Origin: an uncultured Clostridia bacterium
GTDB taxonomy: Bacteria; Bacillota; Clostridia; Oscillospirales; Acutalibacteraceae
Length of the DNA stretch: 64,000 bases
NCBI GenBank assembly: GCA_946555465.1
Contig: CAMNST010000001.1
Location: 248,001-312,000 of the forward strand
Direction of reading: 5' to 3'
Both the position numbers and the translations under genes were made by a program. Below the pieces are notes generated by a model. The model saw nothing but the letters and a program-made list of their open reading frames with translations, ran no database searches and was not told the DNA's origin. This document shows, one piece after another, positions 28,801 to 36,501 of the stretch (position 1 is the stretch's first letter; each line of letters starts with the position of its first letter).

Positions 28801-31800
28801 CGTAACAGCAACATTTACCCAGTAACCACGGTTATTGCCGGCAGCATGAGTTGTAAGATCCTGTGCATTCGGTTTAATATCTATCTGACCGTTTCCGCCT
28901 GTTCCGTTAACGGTTTTATCACAGCGTGAAACATAGCCTGATGAAAGAATCTTGAAGTATTCATACTCGCTTGTGTCAGAAACGCCTGTCTTTGTTGTGA
29001 AAGCAAGACCCGGCATAAGACCGTTATTCCAAGCAGCACCTGCAGTATCAACTGCACCGTTAACTTCAATATATCTCCAGTAACTGATTGTTATACCGTT
29101 AATTCCGGCAACAACGTCTGCACCCGGAGTTGCTGCAAGTGGGTTTTTATCAAGAGTAAGATAACTTGCATCTGAATTTGCAGAGCCGCTATTTTGATTA
29201 AATTTAATTACATTATTTCTATAAGAAGAAATTGCGGTTCCGTTGAGCGTACTTGTTCCGGCAGCCTTTACGATTGAGGCATTGGATGATGTTGATAAGT
29301 AACCGTCACCATTTGGTGAATAGTAGGTTGTATTATTGATTGTTGCATCATCAAATGATTCATGATAAACGAGGTTAGAGGAATACTTAGCCTTATTTAT
29401 AAATCTTGCACTGAACACATCAGTCTGAACGCCGTCGCCCACACCGTATGCCTCGATGAGGATGGCAATATCATCTGCAAGTTCCGAAGCAGGAATACCT
29501 GTTTCATTATTATATGTTTTATAATTAGAAGTATTTCCGTTTTCGTCGGTTACTCTGTACTTAATTTCACCTGAATATGTTTCAGGAGTCGTGATGCTGA
29601 TTTTGCTGTTTGCGTCTGCAGAATCATAGAACTGGGTACCTGAATTGCAGGCAATGGTAAATGCAGTATTTCTGGTGACACTTACCTGAGAAACAGCAGA
29701 AATATAATCACCGCTTACAACACGGGCAAAAATTGTTTTTGCAGATGAACCGTCAGCAAAAGGTTTGAATCCATCTGTGTAATTTGTCCAGGTTGCATTA
29801 TCAAAACTGTATTCAATAGAACCTACAGGAGTTGTGTTGCCGAATGAAAGGGTTACAGGAATGTTTGCACCAATCTGCGCACCGTCAGCAACAGAAACAG
29901 CGGGTTGCTTAAGGAGGTTATATGTTACAGTTACTGTTTTAGATTCATCACCGTTTTCATCAACAGAATAAGCACGAACAGTTACTGTGTCATATGCTGT
30001 TCCGCCGGTAAAGGGCTGAATCTTAACATCGCCTGAAACAAGGCTTACTTCTGTTCCCTCTCCGCTGTTATTATATTCACAGGTATATTTTGTTGTAAGG
30101 CCTGCAGCGGTTGTAACAGTTACATTGGTTTCAGGACCGATATAAGTTCCGCTCTCAATATTGAAAGAAGGAGCAGTAATTGAAATTTCCTTAAGTGCTT
30201 TAAGAGCAGCAATAAGGTCAGCAGCAGTCTGGTTTGCGTTAGCCTTGTCAGCATATCCGCCGCTGAGAACAGCAGCCATAATGCCCTGTGCTTTTTCATA
30301 AACTGCTTTGAAATCTGCATAAGAAGTATCTGTTTTCAGATCATAACCCTTACCGTTCGTTGCATATGCCTGCATTGCGGTATGGTTGATACAGTCAAGT
30401 TCTTTATCCATAGCATCGCGAAGAGCCTGGTATTCTGCAGTGTCAGCAGAACCGAGAGAAGCAGCATTAAGATTATCAACGGCAGTTTTCATGTCTGCGC
30501 CTAATTGTCTTGCTGCGTTGCCTGCTGTATCATCAGTTGCAGTGCCTACGCTTGAGAAATAAGAGGTGGGATTTAAAGCGGTTACAGCATCAAACTTTGC
30601 AAGCAAATCGGCAAGACCGTTATCCTGAAGAAGAGAGGCTGCATCAATACCTGCTAATTTGAACCTATTATTATCAAGTGCTGTTGCTGCACGTGTGCCA
30701 TCTACAATATAGATATAGCATTGTCTGTTGCTGGCATAAGTACCATCGGCAAATGCGTAGTCTTTAATAACATAATTGCTGCCATTACCATAAAAATTAA
30801 ATTTTAAAGCATCGGCCTTTGTTACGTAATCGGTAGGAGTGCCAGTATAATAAAGCGTGTTTGATGCGTATTTTGAGTTAGTATCGTTAGCAGTTAATGT
30901 AGCGGGATCTATCTGTGCATCTACAAAGTTAACATACGCACTCGTAGCATCCTGATAACTTGCACTGGTATTTTTATTATGCCATACGCGTCTTATTTCA
31001 AAACTGCCGGGCTGAAGATACGCCGAAATAAATCTTCTGTTATATCTACTAATTCCCGATCTACTACCGCCACCATATGTGTTAATCGGACAAGCAATGG
31101 TTTCGCCGGTTCCGTTATAAAGGAATACGATTGTACCAAACTGTGCACCGGCCTTAAAACTACTTGCTGCAGCATCATTATATGCTGCTCCACCGCCTAC
31201 GCCGTATGTGTAGAGAACGTTTTTCATTTCGTCTCCGGCAACAAGACTGCTTGCAGTGTAAGAGCCGTCGGCTGCAGATGTGCAATCAGCAGTATAAGCA
31301 ACAAATGGCTGCATTTTAGTTATTGCGTTTGCAAGGTTGGCTGTTGCTGCAGAAACATCTGCGCTTGCACTGCTGCCGTAGTAAGCAGCATCATAAACCT
31401 TGTTTGCCTCGATGTATGCGTTATAAGCATCTGTCATATTTGTGTAAGCAATGCCCTTTGCCATAGTTGCTTCATAATATGACATTACGGATTTAAGAGA
31501 ACCAAGAGCAGATGAAGCATCATCACCGCTTACAGCCTTTACAACATCAACAGGAGTAACAGGTTTGCTGAAAAGGTAAAGGTTTCTCATATAACCATTG
31601 AAAAATCCATCATAGTCAGAGTTATAAACCGAACGGCCGATAAAATAGTTAGTAAAACCGCCAAACGCATTCATAATATCGCTTGCAGACGGAGTATCGG
31701 AAGCAGCAGTTGTTGCTCGTGCAACACCGTCAACATATACTGTATATGTTCCGTCAGGTGACATGGAGATAAGAAGGTTGTGCCAAGCATAATCTTTTGC

Positions 31801-32280
31801 GTTGGCAATCAAATCTTCCGATGCATTATAACGAACTTCAGTGCCGTTAATCTTGTAAATACCGCAATACTGCTCATATGTATTTACAGTTGAACTGCCG
31901 CTGTTAAAAGCAACAGTGTTAGCAGCAGTACCATCGTTAAAATCGAAAAGACGAGTCATAGGCAAATCTGTTTCTTTTTTATAAACATCAATAGAAACGG
32001 AAAAACCTGTTGAACTTGAAACACCGCTTAACGGAGTTCCGCTAAGTGCAAGGTAGTGACTGTTGCCGTCAAAGTTTGCAGCACCGATAGATTCGTCCCA
32101 CGTTACACCTTCGTTGGTTTTGATACCATCGGTAATATTGTCTGTTAAATAGGTGCCGACTAATCCATATGCATTATTGGCTGCTGCTGAAGATGTCAAA
32201 GCAAAAGCAGGAACAGATGTTACAACCATTAATACAGAAAGGAAAAGTGACAAAATTCTTTTTGAATATTTTACTTTCAT
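22894..32280 (-). CDS. giant secreted GH43 arabinanase-domain protein with LamG modules
   Basis: 3,128 residues from the ATG at 32280 (MKVKYSKRILSLFLSV), preceded by GGGGGAT; the track's earlier start is spurious. A signal peptide ends near PAFA. Approximate order: LamG-like 38-245; FIVAR-like helical regions near 260-323 and 550-697; chitobiase-C-type beta modules 700-880; second LamG 967-1240; GH43 1258-1760; then 1,370 unassigned residues. GH43 residues are intact: HDP (base), NAIDACV (pKa modulator), NSVEGSYMVY (acid) and the GHNS motif. Most similar to endo-arabinanases. No LPXTG, dockerin, SLH or choline-binding module is visible, so the surface attachment is unclear. Confidence 0.88.
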   Translation of the reverse strand: MKVKYSKRILSLFLSVLMVVTSVPAFALTSSAAANNAYGLVGTYLTDNITDGIKTNEGVTWDESIGAANFDGNSHYLALSGTPLSGVSSSTGFSVSIDVYKKETDLPMTRLFDFNDGTAANTVAFNSGSSTVNTYEQYCGIYKINGTEVRYNASEDLIANAKDYAWHNLLISMSPDGTYTVYVDGVARATTAASDTPSASDIMNAFGGFTNYFIGRSVYNSDYDGFFNGYMRNLYLFSKPVTPVDVVKAVSGDDASSALGSLKSVMSYYEATMAKGIAYTNMTDAYNAYIEANKVYDAAYYGSSASADVSAATANLANAITKMQPFVAYTADCTSAADGSYTASSLVAGDEMKNVLYTYGVGGGAAYNDAAASSFKAGAQFGTIVFLYNGTGETIACPINTYGGGSRSGISRYNRRFISAYLQPGSFEIRRVWHNKNTSASYQDATSAYVNFVDAQIDPATLTANDTNSKYASNTLYYTGTPTDYVTKADALKFNFYGNGSNYVIKDYAFADGTYASNRQCYIYIVDGTRAATALDNNRFKLAGIDAASLLQDNGLADLLAKFDAVTALNPTSYFSSVGTATDDTAGNAARQLGADMKTAVDNLNAASLGSADTAEYQALRDAMDKELDCINHTAMQAYATNGKGYDLKTDTSYADFKAVYEKAQGIMAAVLSGGYADKANANQTAADLIAALKALKEISITAPSFNIESGTYIGPETNVTVTTAAGLTTKYTCEYNNSGEGTEVSLVSGDVKIQPFTGGTAYDTVTVRAYSVDENGDESKTVTVTYNLLKQPAVSVADGAQIGANIPVTLSFGNTTPVGSIEYSFDNATWTNYTDGFKPFADGSSAKTIFARVVSGDYISAVSQVSVTRNTAFTIACNSGTQFYDSADANSKISITTPETYSGEIKYRVTDENGNTSNYKTYNNETGIPASELADDIAILIEAYGVGDGVQTDVFSARFINKAKYSSNLVYHESFDDATINNTTYYSPNGDGYLSTSSNASIVKAAGTSTLNGTAISSYRNNVIKFNQNSGSANSDASYLTLDKNPLAATPGADVVAGINGITISYWRYIEVNGAVDTAGAAWNNGLMPGLAFTTKTGVSDTSEYEYFKILSSGYVSRCDKTVNGTGGNGQIDIKPNAQDLTTHAAGNNRGYWVNVAVTIDPASGVMIYTNGQPHEVQISSSGNYASGNNADLAKDLIAFLTNENTEFSICDGTPLCGTLGDFYFDDIRVYTDCKTQVDINNMYTDEDADIQSSAATSHDPTAVTVYTLADGRQVGQSYVDVNNIDASTLKKDYYLFGTGMTIQKSDDAVNWKYVGDSEGRCGYQNQGLFGGVYTEKLAGPLAHAAQDTGNADKGAGKLVWAPHVIYNVDLGKWCYYAAASSWGSTWSAIFMGISDSPEGPYTNIQTIYTSNGDSWNNNSAHPANAIDACVYYNADYSKMYMIYGSWSHGIYVKEMDKLTGTSVKQTDPGKAICWPLNNDLENAETGKTNDGGINNSVEGSYMVYENGYYYLYVSYGSNGGSYSERVFRSTSPDSGFVDINGTAADNHDAGTGVHGNQILSPFYLPIYDYVYASTGHNSVSKVYNAKGEAVTLNSVHARPISTNEYNKGYVANADGELATMQINISGNTTLVNLIGYTSTGWPVIFPLQYNGTDSVNVKLTAYDIEGIYTNDNLRLTVNMDHSKCYNCYFLATSETTGIAYGTLQNGKAFSDPFTLSYGENGETYIHLSNDVTNQTFDGAFAVQDGAIQYAMVNNTNGEHSWGYRSGDIPQADQESNGDVVKVDDVIYTHKTNDDYILYGHEISDNPSFGVNGIYGERVTKITTQWPNYIDTSFAGSIYCVSDEDRCRENPGLSGGDYNAVDAHDGLWTYEYVENGATKYQYLTDAQAYQKYKTTRNGLKLYKEYVIEGYVSNYFKYNESTGKYTEDGIELLITYYDLLDELEGMDGIKHVYGEYEFCYVMPNPSMAHTFQGARNQSSDAVGVDRRASVEILNRFPYSEGHATDIISDYTKGENYGTDAWKTGVGRFAYVNTFGDAVSTGNGDQDYTADTNLDKTYNYTSPDLINQKYLFVNQNEGVNPGSFGVHEFTSKDAKTFFVSSNVVDVDYYLDYSNESNPIITYGDDGKPSGYSFNLVSSNLWWRPRKSDPNNMRGSSYYVNNTGLNTKFTSTPINGGKYSADSVKETNGMLSTPTEALYHGGITEEYYNFLKDSNGNFNAGFSTMDIGTGANNNWTGNINFTGKDSVKKSTDTSSAEKYANFILEEGVVAQGSGVGSTYHFCYNTYSYFNIGVSTCDKGAVRYLAENILNKEFSIDETTGELTIGAELATGDFSVASYKEYLDAISEAYWFIYNRHNTTYNGQGSDAVSANGVDGQYEYSTAYNADGVPIYKTGITGSDIFGTGTATTDPVQAQIIQNVIDAYNNLFKQEDYTSVTDTITDVITSDFDQQPDGSLIVKNEGNYTQQTTDNYEEIVNFANQYVHYYLDKDQPVEGEEYWRYAELSGSEYKQLLELVQNFDASLMLKVDATGNTNDGGVADAGLSPEITTKSQVLSDNESKVMWTSSIDNQEYTYSSYKDLENEVAVAQKLVADTAELGRYATNPEQTVDFKDKTYTYATVDNTNYSDAQQSVIDETAVLKAKELVAVDSKDAYQNYNTAQYYTSLADLDAYSDKGAAIKDNFKFGFPTSASAYSDDTAGYPYVQIDGKVYKDAVNADKYTTIVLTTLNGEFSDNSSTKLHLYDVNFKLFVDGVEITDAAATAQKKYGDIVAFDAPAAYTAENYEVAKWTIDTDTSLPVVIQNESFSIRREIQQNTDIALYLTTKVADSTKVVVQDYYGTRLDSAYVTLQDGNLSYEVNDSNELVFTDASGRVHTVAVNQAANITFKEWVTKKLSDGTFYVYQTYVPKEDTNNTFFDLPNGTYEAENGTVNGETKLEDVQAYTVLEFTTSITDFLAWLKSDDGGTTWYVASYNPTFKTYARPARGMKFVAVTADTLAQYSINADDVTDKVPFSFGSATEKVNVNGKDKFRIYCDFSVDSNAEVVQYGVLAASGDLPADFTKGAPGVLTAPGAGYTSEFNSYTITTSINGNVKYMRSFVSYIYTLPTGEQIPRVSYGPIVMCDGDGNISNVAQ

Positions 32281-32373
32281 ATTTAATAAAATCCCCCTTT
32301 GAAAGTAATAAAAATATACATGCCGAAAACTGCCTGACCTACAAAACGGCATAAGTATCCATTAGTTAATAAA

Positions 32374-32402
32374 ATTATATAACTAAATATAATAAAAGTC
32401 AA
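32374..32402 (-). promoter_or_regulatory. sigma-A promoter for the giant gene
   Basis: TTGACT and a perfect TATAAT are separated by exactly 17 bases on the minus strand, leaving a leader of about 85 bases before the start codon. The near-consensus match suggests strong expression unless repressed. Confidence 0.85.
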
Positions 32403-32629
32403 GATAAATTTGAACAAATTGTAAAATTTTTTTCATAAACTACTTAACTATTTTGTAAAAATTATATAGTATTCTGTCGAATTTCAGGCAAAAAATACGA
32501 TTATTTCCATCTGTGCACGATGATAAAAGCGGAAGATATATTAATAGGTTAAAAATAGTATATAATTATATATATAGTTGTTCGTTTCAAATCATACACA
32601 ATATATATAGTAATAAAAATATAATAATA
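32403..32629. other. AT-rich gene-free stretch
   Basis: I see no gene of credible length here. The sequence is very AT-rich, with short TATA runs near 32560 and 32600. It lies between the promoter of the giant gene and the terminator of the WYL regulator, and may hold upstream regulatory sites. Confidence 0.5.
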
Positions 32630-32665
32630 AAAATGACCTTAAACGCGTACATTTAAGGTCATTTT
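32630..32665 (-). terminator. intrinsic terminator after the WYL regulator
   Basis: A perfect 14-bp inverted repeat AAAATGACCTTAAA / TTTAAGGTCATTTT with an 8-nt loop. On the minus strand it runs into TTATTATTATATTTTTATT. It insulates the giant gene from the regulator upstream. Confidence 0.8.
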
Positions 32666-32753
32666 ACATTTGTAAAGCAAGTTGCTTTACGAGATATTCT
32701 CTTTGATTTTCGACATTTTTTCTGTAAAGTTATACACATTTACACCTGTTGTT

Positions 32754-33743
32754 TTATTTTTCATAAACGCGGCAAATTTGTAAAGCCTTTTCCTTTACCG
32801 CCTCTTTCAGTGACGATGGTGAAAGAACCTCGATTTTATCTCCGTACTGCATTATCCATGAGACAAATCCATCACTTAACGTTGCATTTACAGATGTTTC
32901 AAAATGAGAAACATCTGAGGCTCTGAGAGGTATTGACGAACCAAAGCGATCAATCATCTCTTCCTGAAGTGTAAGATCACATTTTAAATCAACCTGACAC
33001 TCTTCGCCTGAAAACATATTAAACATTTTTGAACTGTAATCCTGGGCATCAAATTCATCCTGATAATTGCTCACCTCACTGACAGAACGGGCAAAGGAAT
33101 CGAGAATTTTTAGTTTTTTTATTCTGTCAATTCTCAGGTTCATAAGATTATCATATTTTTCATTGTTGCATACAAGATAATAATGATCATCTTTCCAAAT
33201 AAGGGCATAGGGTGAAACCACAAATACTTTTTCGGTATATTTTTTCTTATTTTCCATATCAACATTTCTGCGTCTGTACTTGAACTCAACCTTACGTTTT
33301 GATTTTATTGCATCGTGCAGGCGGTCTATTGTTATGTAAATCTCTTCGTTATCGCATTTATTGGCTGATACATCAACATAAACCTGATTGACCATAGTTT
33401 TTGCCTGATTTTCAGATAACAAAGATTTTAATTTTTGTATTAGTGAATTTGTTTTTTTGGGTGTAATAAAGCCGGCACTTGCAACCGCATCTATAAGAAG
33501 CATAACTTCGGGTATTTCAAAATTTCTTGTACCCATAAAAAAGCCATGCCCTTTTCTTGTTACAATATCATAACCGACTTCTCTAAGTGTTTCTATATCG
33601 GAATAAATAGATTTACGCTCGCCTTTAATGCCTTTTTCGGCAAGCATATTAACAATATCGACAGAAGTTACAGGATTTTCTTCATCGCTGTATCTTTCCA
33701 ATAACTGATAAATTAACAACGTTTTAAGTTTTGATGTCTGCAT
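32754..33743 (-). CDS. WYL-domain transcriptional regulator
   Basis: An N-terminal winged helix-turn-helix (TSVDIVNMLAEKGIKGERKSIYSDIETL, residues 25-55) is followed by a WYL domain near 180 (VSPYALIWKDDHYYLVCNN) and a C-terminal extension. The family binds ligands or nucleic acid through WYL and controls varied genes. It starts 22 bases after the transpeptidase stop on the same strand, so it may share that transcript. A hairpin and a separate promoter isolate it from the giant gene, and its targets are unknown. Confidence 0.88.
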   Translation of the reverse strand: MQTSKLKTLLIYQLLERYSDEENPVTSVDIVNMLAEKGIKGERKSIYSDIETLREVGYDIVTRKGHGFFMGTRNFEIPEVMLLIDAVASAGFITPKKTNSLIQKLKSLLSENQAKTMVNQVYVDVSANKCDNEEIYITIDRLHDAIKSKRKVEFKYRRRNVDMENKKKYTEKVFVVSPYALIWKDDHYYLVCNNEKYDNLMNLRIDRIKKLKILDSFARSVSEVSNYQDEFDAQDYSSKMFNMFSGEECQVDLKCDLTLQEEMIDRFGSSIPLRASDVSHFETSVNATLSDGFVSWIMQYGDKIEVLSPSSLKEAVKEKALQICRVYEK

Positions 33744-33765
33744 AATATCACCCTATGATATTATA

Positions 33766-35232
33766 CTACAATTTGTCAATTTTTTCAACAATATCACGAA
33801 AAACAGGGCAGCAGTCCCCTGCTCCACTGTCTCCGTTTTCCTGCATAACCACGATTGCATATTCAGGATTGTTATATGGATAAAAACCCGCAAACCAGGT
33901 ATTCAGTATTTCGACACCGTTTTTATATATTCCGCTTTGCGCAGTGGCAGTTTTGCCCGCCGTCATATTTTTATAATATGCATTCTTTCCTGTTCCGTTT
34001 TGAACAACATTGTTCATATATTTCATCAGTTTATCACTTGTGTTTTTTGAAATTATTCTGTTTTCGGGTGCATCAAAGATATCAAGTGTGGGAGGCAAAT
34101 AACTGCCTCCGTTTGCTATACATGAAATAACAGATGCAAAATGAACAGGGCTGTCGGTCAGTTCTCCCTGCCCGAAACCTATAAGAGCAAGTTGACCCTT
34201 TGAATTTTTGAGAGTGGAAAGGGCAGGAAAATTTCCGGCAGAATATCTTTTGTCATTAAGAATATTAAAGTACTCACCGAATCCGAAATTTTTGGCTGTT
34301 TCATAAAGTTTTTCGCTGCCGAGTCTGAGTGCAAGATTAACAAAATAACAGTTACAGGAATTTGCAAGGGCATCACTGATTGACTGCAGACCGTGAGATG
34401 TGTTTTTCTGACAATGAAATTTGGTATCGCCGACAGTAATATCACTCTGACAGATATACAATGGCGTTATGCCATTTTCTATAGCACAGGCACTTACAAC
34501 CAACTTGAAAATTGAGCCTATGGCATATGAAGACAGGGCGCGGTTAACATAATCATCTCCCCTGCTTACAGCAGCAAGAATTCGTGAGTTCTCAATATCC
34601 ATTATTACGACAGCGCCTTTGGGAATTGAAGATGATGCATCTTCTGCAATTTTCTGAAGGGTGCTGTCAAGCGAAATTACAATTCCGTCAACAGAAGAAT
34701 AATTGTTATCTATAACCTTTCCCTCGTCTCCTGCAAGCAAACGCCCCAATGCATCAACTGTAAAATTGACGGAAAGGCTGCCTATTTCGTCTCCAAGCCA
34801 GTTTTCTACCCCGCCATAGGTTCTGTCAAGCATATGGCGTGCAAGCATATTATCAGAGTTTTCGACAATTTTTTCATATACATCTATATATTTCAGATCG
34901 GCATCTTTATCCGTCTGACGTACTATGGGGTAACCCTTTTTTAATTCCTCGGTTATTTCATCAATCTCACTTTCGGTAAAGAGTTTATCAAGTTCCGAAA
35001 GTGCTTTTTCATTAGGCCTTATAACTGCAACTTTCTGCGTTTCGTAATTATTTAATTTTCTGCCCGTTCTGTCATAAATATTAGTATAAAGTGTTCCTAT
35101 ATTTACGGTATAACTGTTATAACTGTCTGAAACATTATAAGAATTGCCAAGCGAAATATAGGCACATCTGCCTGCCAGCGTGCAGAATACAACAGAAAAG
35201 ACACATAATAATGCAGTTATTCTTTTACTCAT
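33766..35232 (-). CDS. class B penicillin-binding protein (transpeptidase)
   Basis: A membrane-anchored D,D-transpeptidase that cross-links peptidoglycan. The correct start is the ATG at 35232 (MSKRITALLCVFSVVFCTLAG, a signal anchor); the track's extra 84 residues come from another frame context. Active-site motifs: SIFK (SxxK), SCN (SxN) and GKTATAQSG (KTG). At 488 residues it lacks the long N-terminal dimerisation domain of FtsI and resembles the short PbpA type. Its ribosome binding site sits in the 3' arm of a terminator hairpin. Role in division, elongation or spore cortex cannot be distinguished. Confidence 0.9.
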   Translation of the reverse strand: MSKRITALLCVFSVVFCTLAGRCAYISLGNSYNVSDSYNSYTVNIGTLYTNIYDRTGRKLNNYETQKVAVIRPNEKALSELDKLFTESEIDEITEELKKGYPIVRQTDKDADLKYIDVYEKIVENSDNMLARHMLDRTYGGVENWLGDEIGSLSVNFTVDALGRLLAGDEGKVIDNNYSSVDGIVISLDSTLQKIAEDASSSIPKGAVVIMDIENSRILAAVSRGDDYVNRALSSYAIGSIFKLVVSACAIENGITPLYICQSDITVGDTKFHCQKNTSHGLQSISDALANSCNCYFVNLALRLGSEKLYETAKNFGFGEYFNILNDKRYSAGNFPALSTLKNSKGQLALIGFGQGELTDSPVHFASVISCIANGGSYLPPTLDIFDAPENRIISKNTSDKLMKYMNNVVQNGTGKNAYYKNMTAGKTATAQSGIYKNGVEILNTWFAGFYPYNNPEYAIVVMQENGDSGAGDCCPVFRDIVEKIDKL

Positions 35233-35239
35233 AAAAAAG

Positions 35240-35264
35240 CCCCCAGTGTAGTTTACACCGAGGG
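35240..35264 (-). terminator. terminator hairpin overlapping the transpeptidase ribosome binding site
   Basis: On the minus strand CCCTCGGTGTA pairs with TACACTGGGGG (11 bp with two G-U pairs, 3-nt loop), followed by CTTTTTT and then the ATG of the transpeptidase. The GGGGG of the 3' arm is the only Shine-Dalgarno-like sequence for that gene. It begins 8 bases after the U32 peptidase stop. Confidence 0.75.
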
Positions 35265-35272
35265 TTAATTTT

Positions 35273-36499
35273 TTATTCAGTTCTTTTACGGCGAAATATG
35301 GCATCGGGAGATATAGGAACACTGCAGTCAAATGAATAAACATTTGTTGCTTTATTTGCAACGTCTGACGGTGTTGCCTCTGTTTCATTATAAAGGTTTT
35401 CAACAACAATCCTGTAAGGTTTTTTATCCGGTTCGACAACTTCAAGTTCTTCTCCCTGATAAAAACGGTTTCTCTGATCAACAATCAGTCTGCCGTTTTC
35501 ATAACCCTTATATAAGGCACATACATCCCAGTTGCGTATATAACCACCTGTATCTAATACCTGACCGTTCTTCATTGGTCCGAAATTAAAGCCCGTTGTA
35601 TACTCACGGTGACTCATTTTTTCCATCTCATCAAGTATCCACTGTGAAACTTTAAAATCATCAGACGGATTTTTCATATATTCATCAATAGCATTTCGGT
35701 ATGCATATGTAACTATCGCAGTGTAATACTCGCTCTTTGCCCTTCCTTCAATTTTGAAAGAATCAACACCGGCATTTACAAGTTCGGGTATATGCTCAAT
35801 CATACACAAATCGCGCGAGTTGAAAACATAAGTTCCGTTTTTATCTTCATTAACAGGAAAATACTGCCCCGGTCTCGTTTCTTCAACAAGATGATACTTC
35901 CAGCGGCACGGCTGGGCACAATCTCCTCTGTTGGCATCTCTTCCTACCATATAATCAGATAAAATGCATCTGCCCGAAAAACTCATACACATTGCACCGT
36001 GAACAAAAACTTCAATTTCAAGGTCATCGGGGGTTTTATCCCGTATGCACTTAATCTCGTCAAGAGAAAGTTCGCGTGCAGTAACAATACGTTTTGCGCC
36101 TAATTCATAAAGAGCATTAGCGCTCTGATAATTCACGATACCAACTTGGGTTGACATATGAATTTCAACATCGGGAGCATATTTTTTTGCCATCATCATA
36201 ACGCCTATATCGGCAATAATGAACGCATCTATACCAATCTGAGCAGCATATTTAAGAAAATCAGGCAAATATTCAATTTCATTATTTCTCGGCAAAGTGT
36301 TGCAGGTTAAATAAACCCTTTTACCCATAGAATGTGCAAGCAACACTGCCTCTTTTAACTCATCAGCACTGAAATTTGACGGATTTGTACGCATGCCGAA
36401 CTGTTCACCGGCAAGGTAAACAGCATCGGCTCCGAATTTAAGTGCAAGTTTAAGTCTTTCAAAATCACCGCATGGTGAAAGCAATTCAATTTTTTTCAT
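35273..36499 (-). CDS. U32-family peptidase/hydroxylation-related protein
   Basis: The U32 family includes collagenase-like PrtC and the RNA-hydroxylation proteins RlhA/TrhP. The N-terminus MKKIELLSPCGDFERLKLAL and the signature EVFVHGAMCMSFSGRCILSDYM, with clustered cysteines (GRC, GDCAQPCRW), are diagnostic. 408 residues. It starts two bases after the mltG stop, so it is part of the dnaG-rpoD-tmk-mltG run. An RNA-modification role is as likely as proteolysis, which is rarely proven in this family. Confidence 0.92.
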   Translation of the reverse strand: MKKIELLSPCGDFERLKLALKFGADAVYLAGEQFGMRTNPSNFSADELKEAVLLAHSMGKRVYLTCNTLPRNNEIEYLPDFLKYAAQIGIDAFIIADIGVMMMAKKYAPDVEIHMSTQVGIVNYQSANALYELGAKRIVTARELSLDEIKCIRDKTPDDLEIEVFVHGAMCMSFSGRCILSDYMVGRDANRGDCAQPCRWKYHLVEETRPGQYFPVNEDKNGTYVFNSRDLCMIEHIPELVNAGVDSFKIEGRAKSEYYTAIVTYAYRNAIDEYMKNPSDDFKVSQWILDEMEKMSHREYTTGFNFGPMKNGQVLDTGGYIRNWDVCALYKGYENGRLIVDQRNRFYQGEELEVVEPDKKPYRIVVENLYNETEATPSDVANKATNVYSFDCSVPISPDAIFRRKRTE

Positions 36500-36501
36500 A
36501 A

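Noticed and set aside
24838-31482. Plus-strand ORFs of 70-167 codons inside the giant gene
   Set aside because: They lack ribosome binding sites and are antisense shadows of an uninterrupted, domain-bearing minus-strand frame.
32672-32690. Palindrome GTAAAGCAA-G-TTGCTTTAC as an operator for the WYL regulator
   Set aside because: It lies downstream of the regulator and next to its terminator, away from any promoter I can place.
33766-35484. ORF-track start of the transpeptidase at 35484
   Set aside because: The extra 84 codons overlap the U32 peptidase coding region on the same strand in another frame and have no ribosome binding site; the signal anchor begins at 35232.
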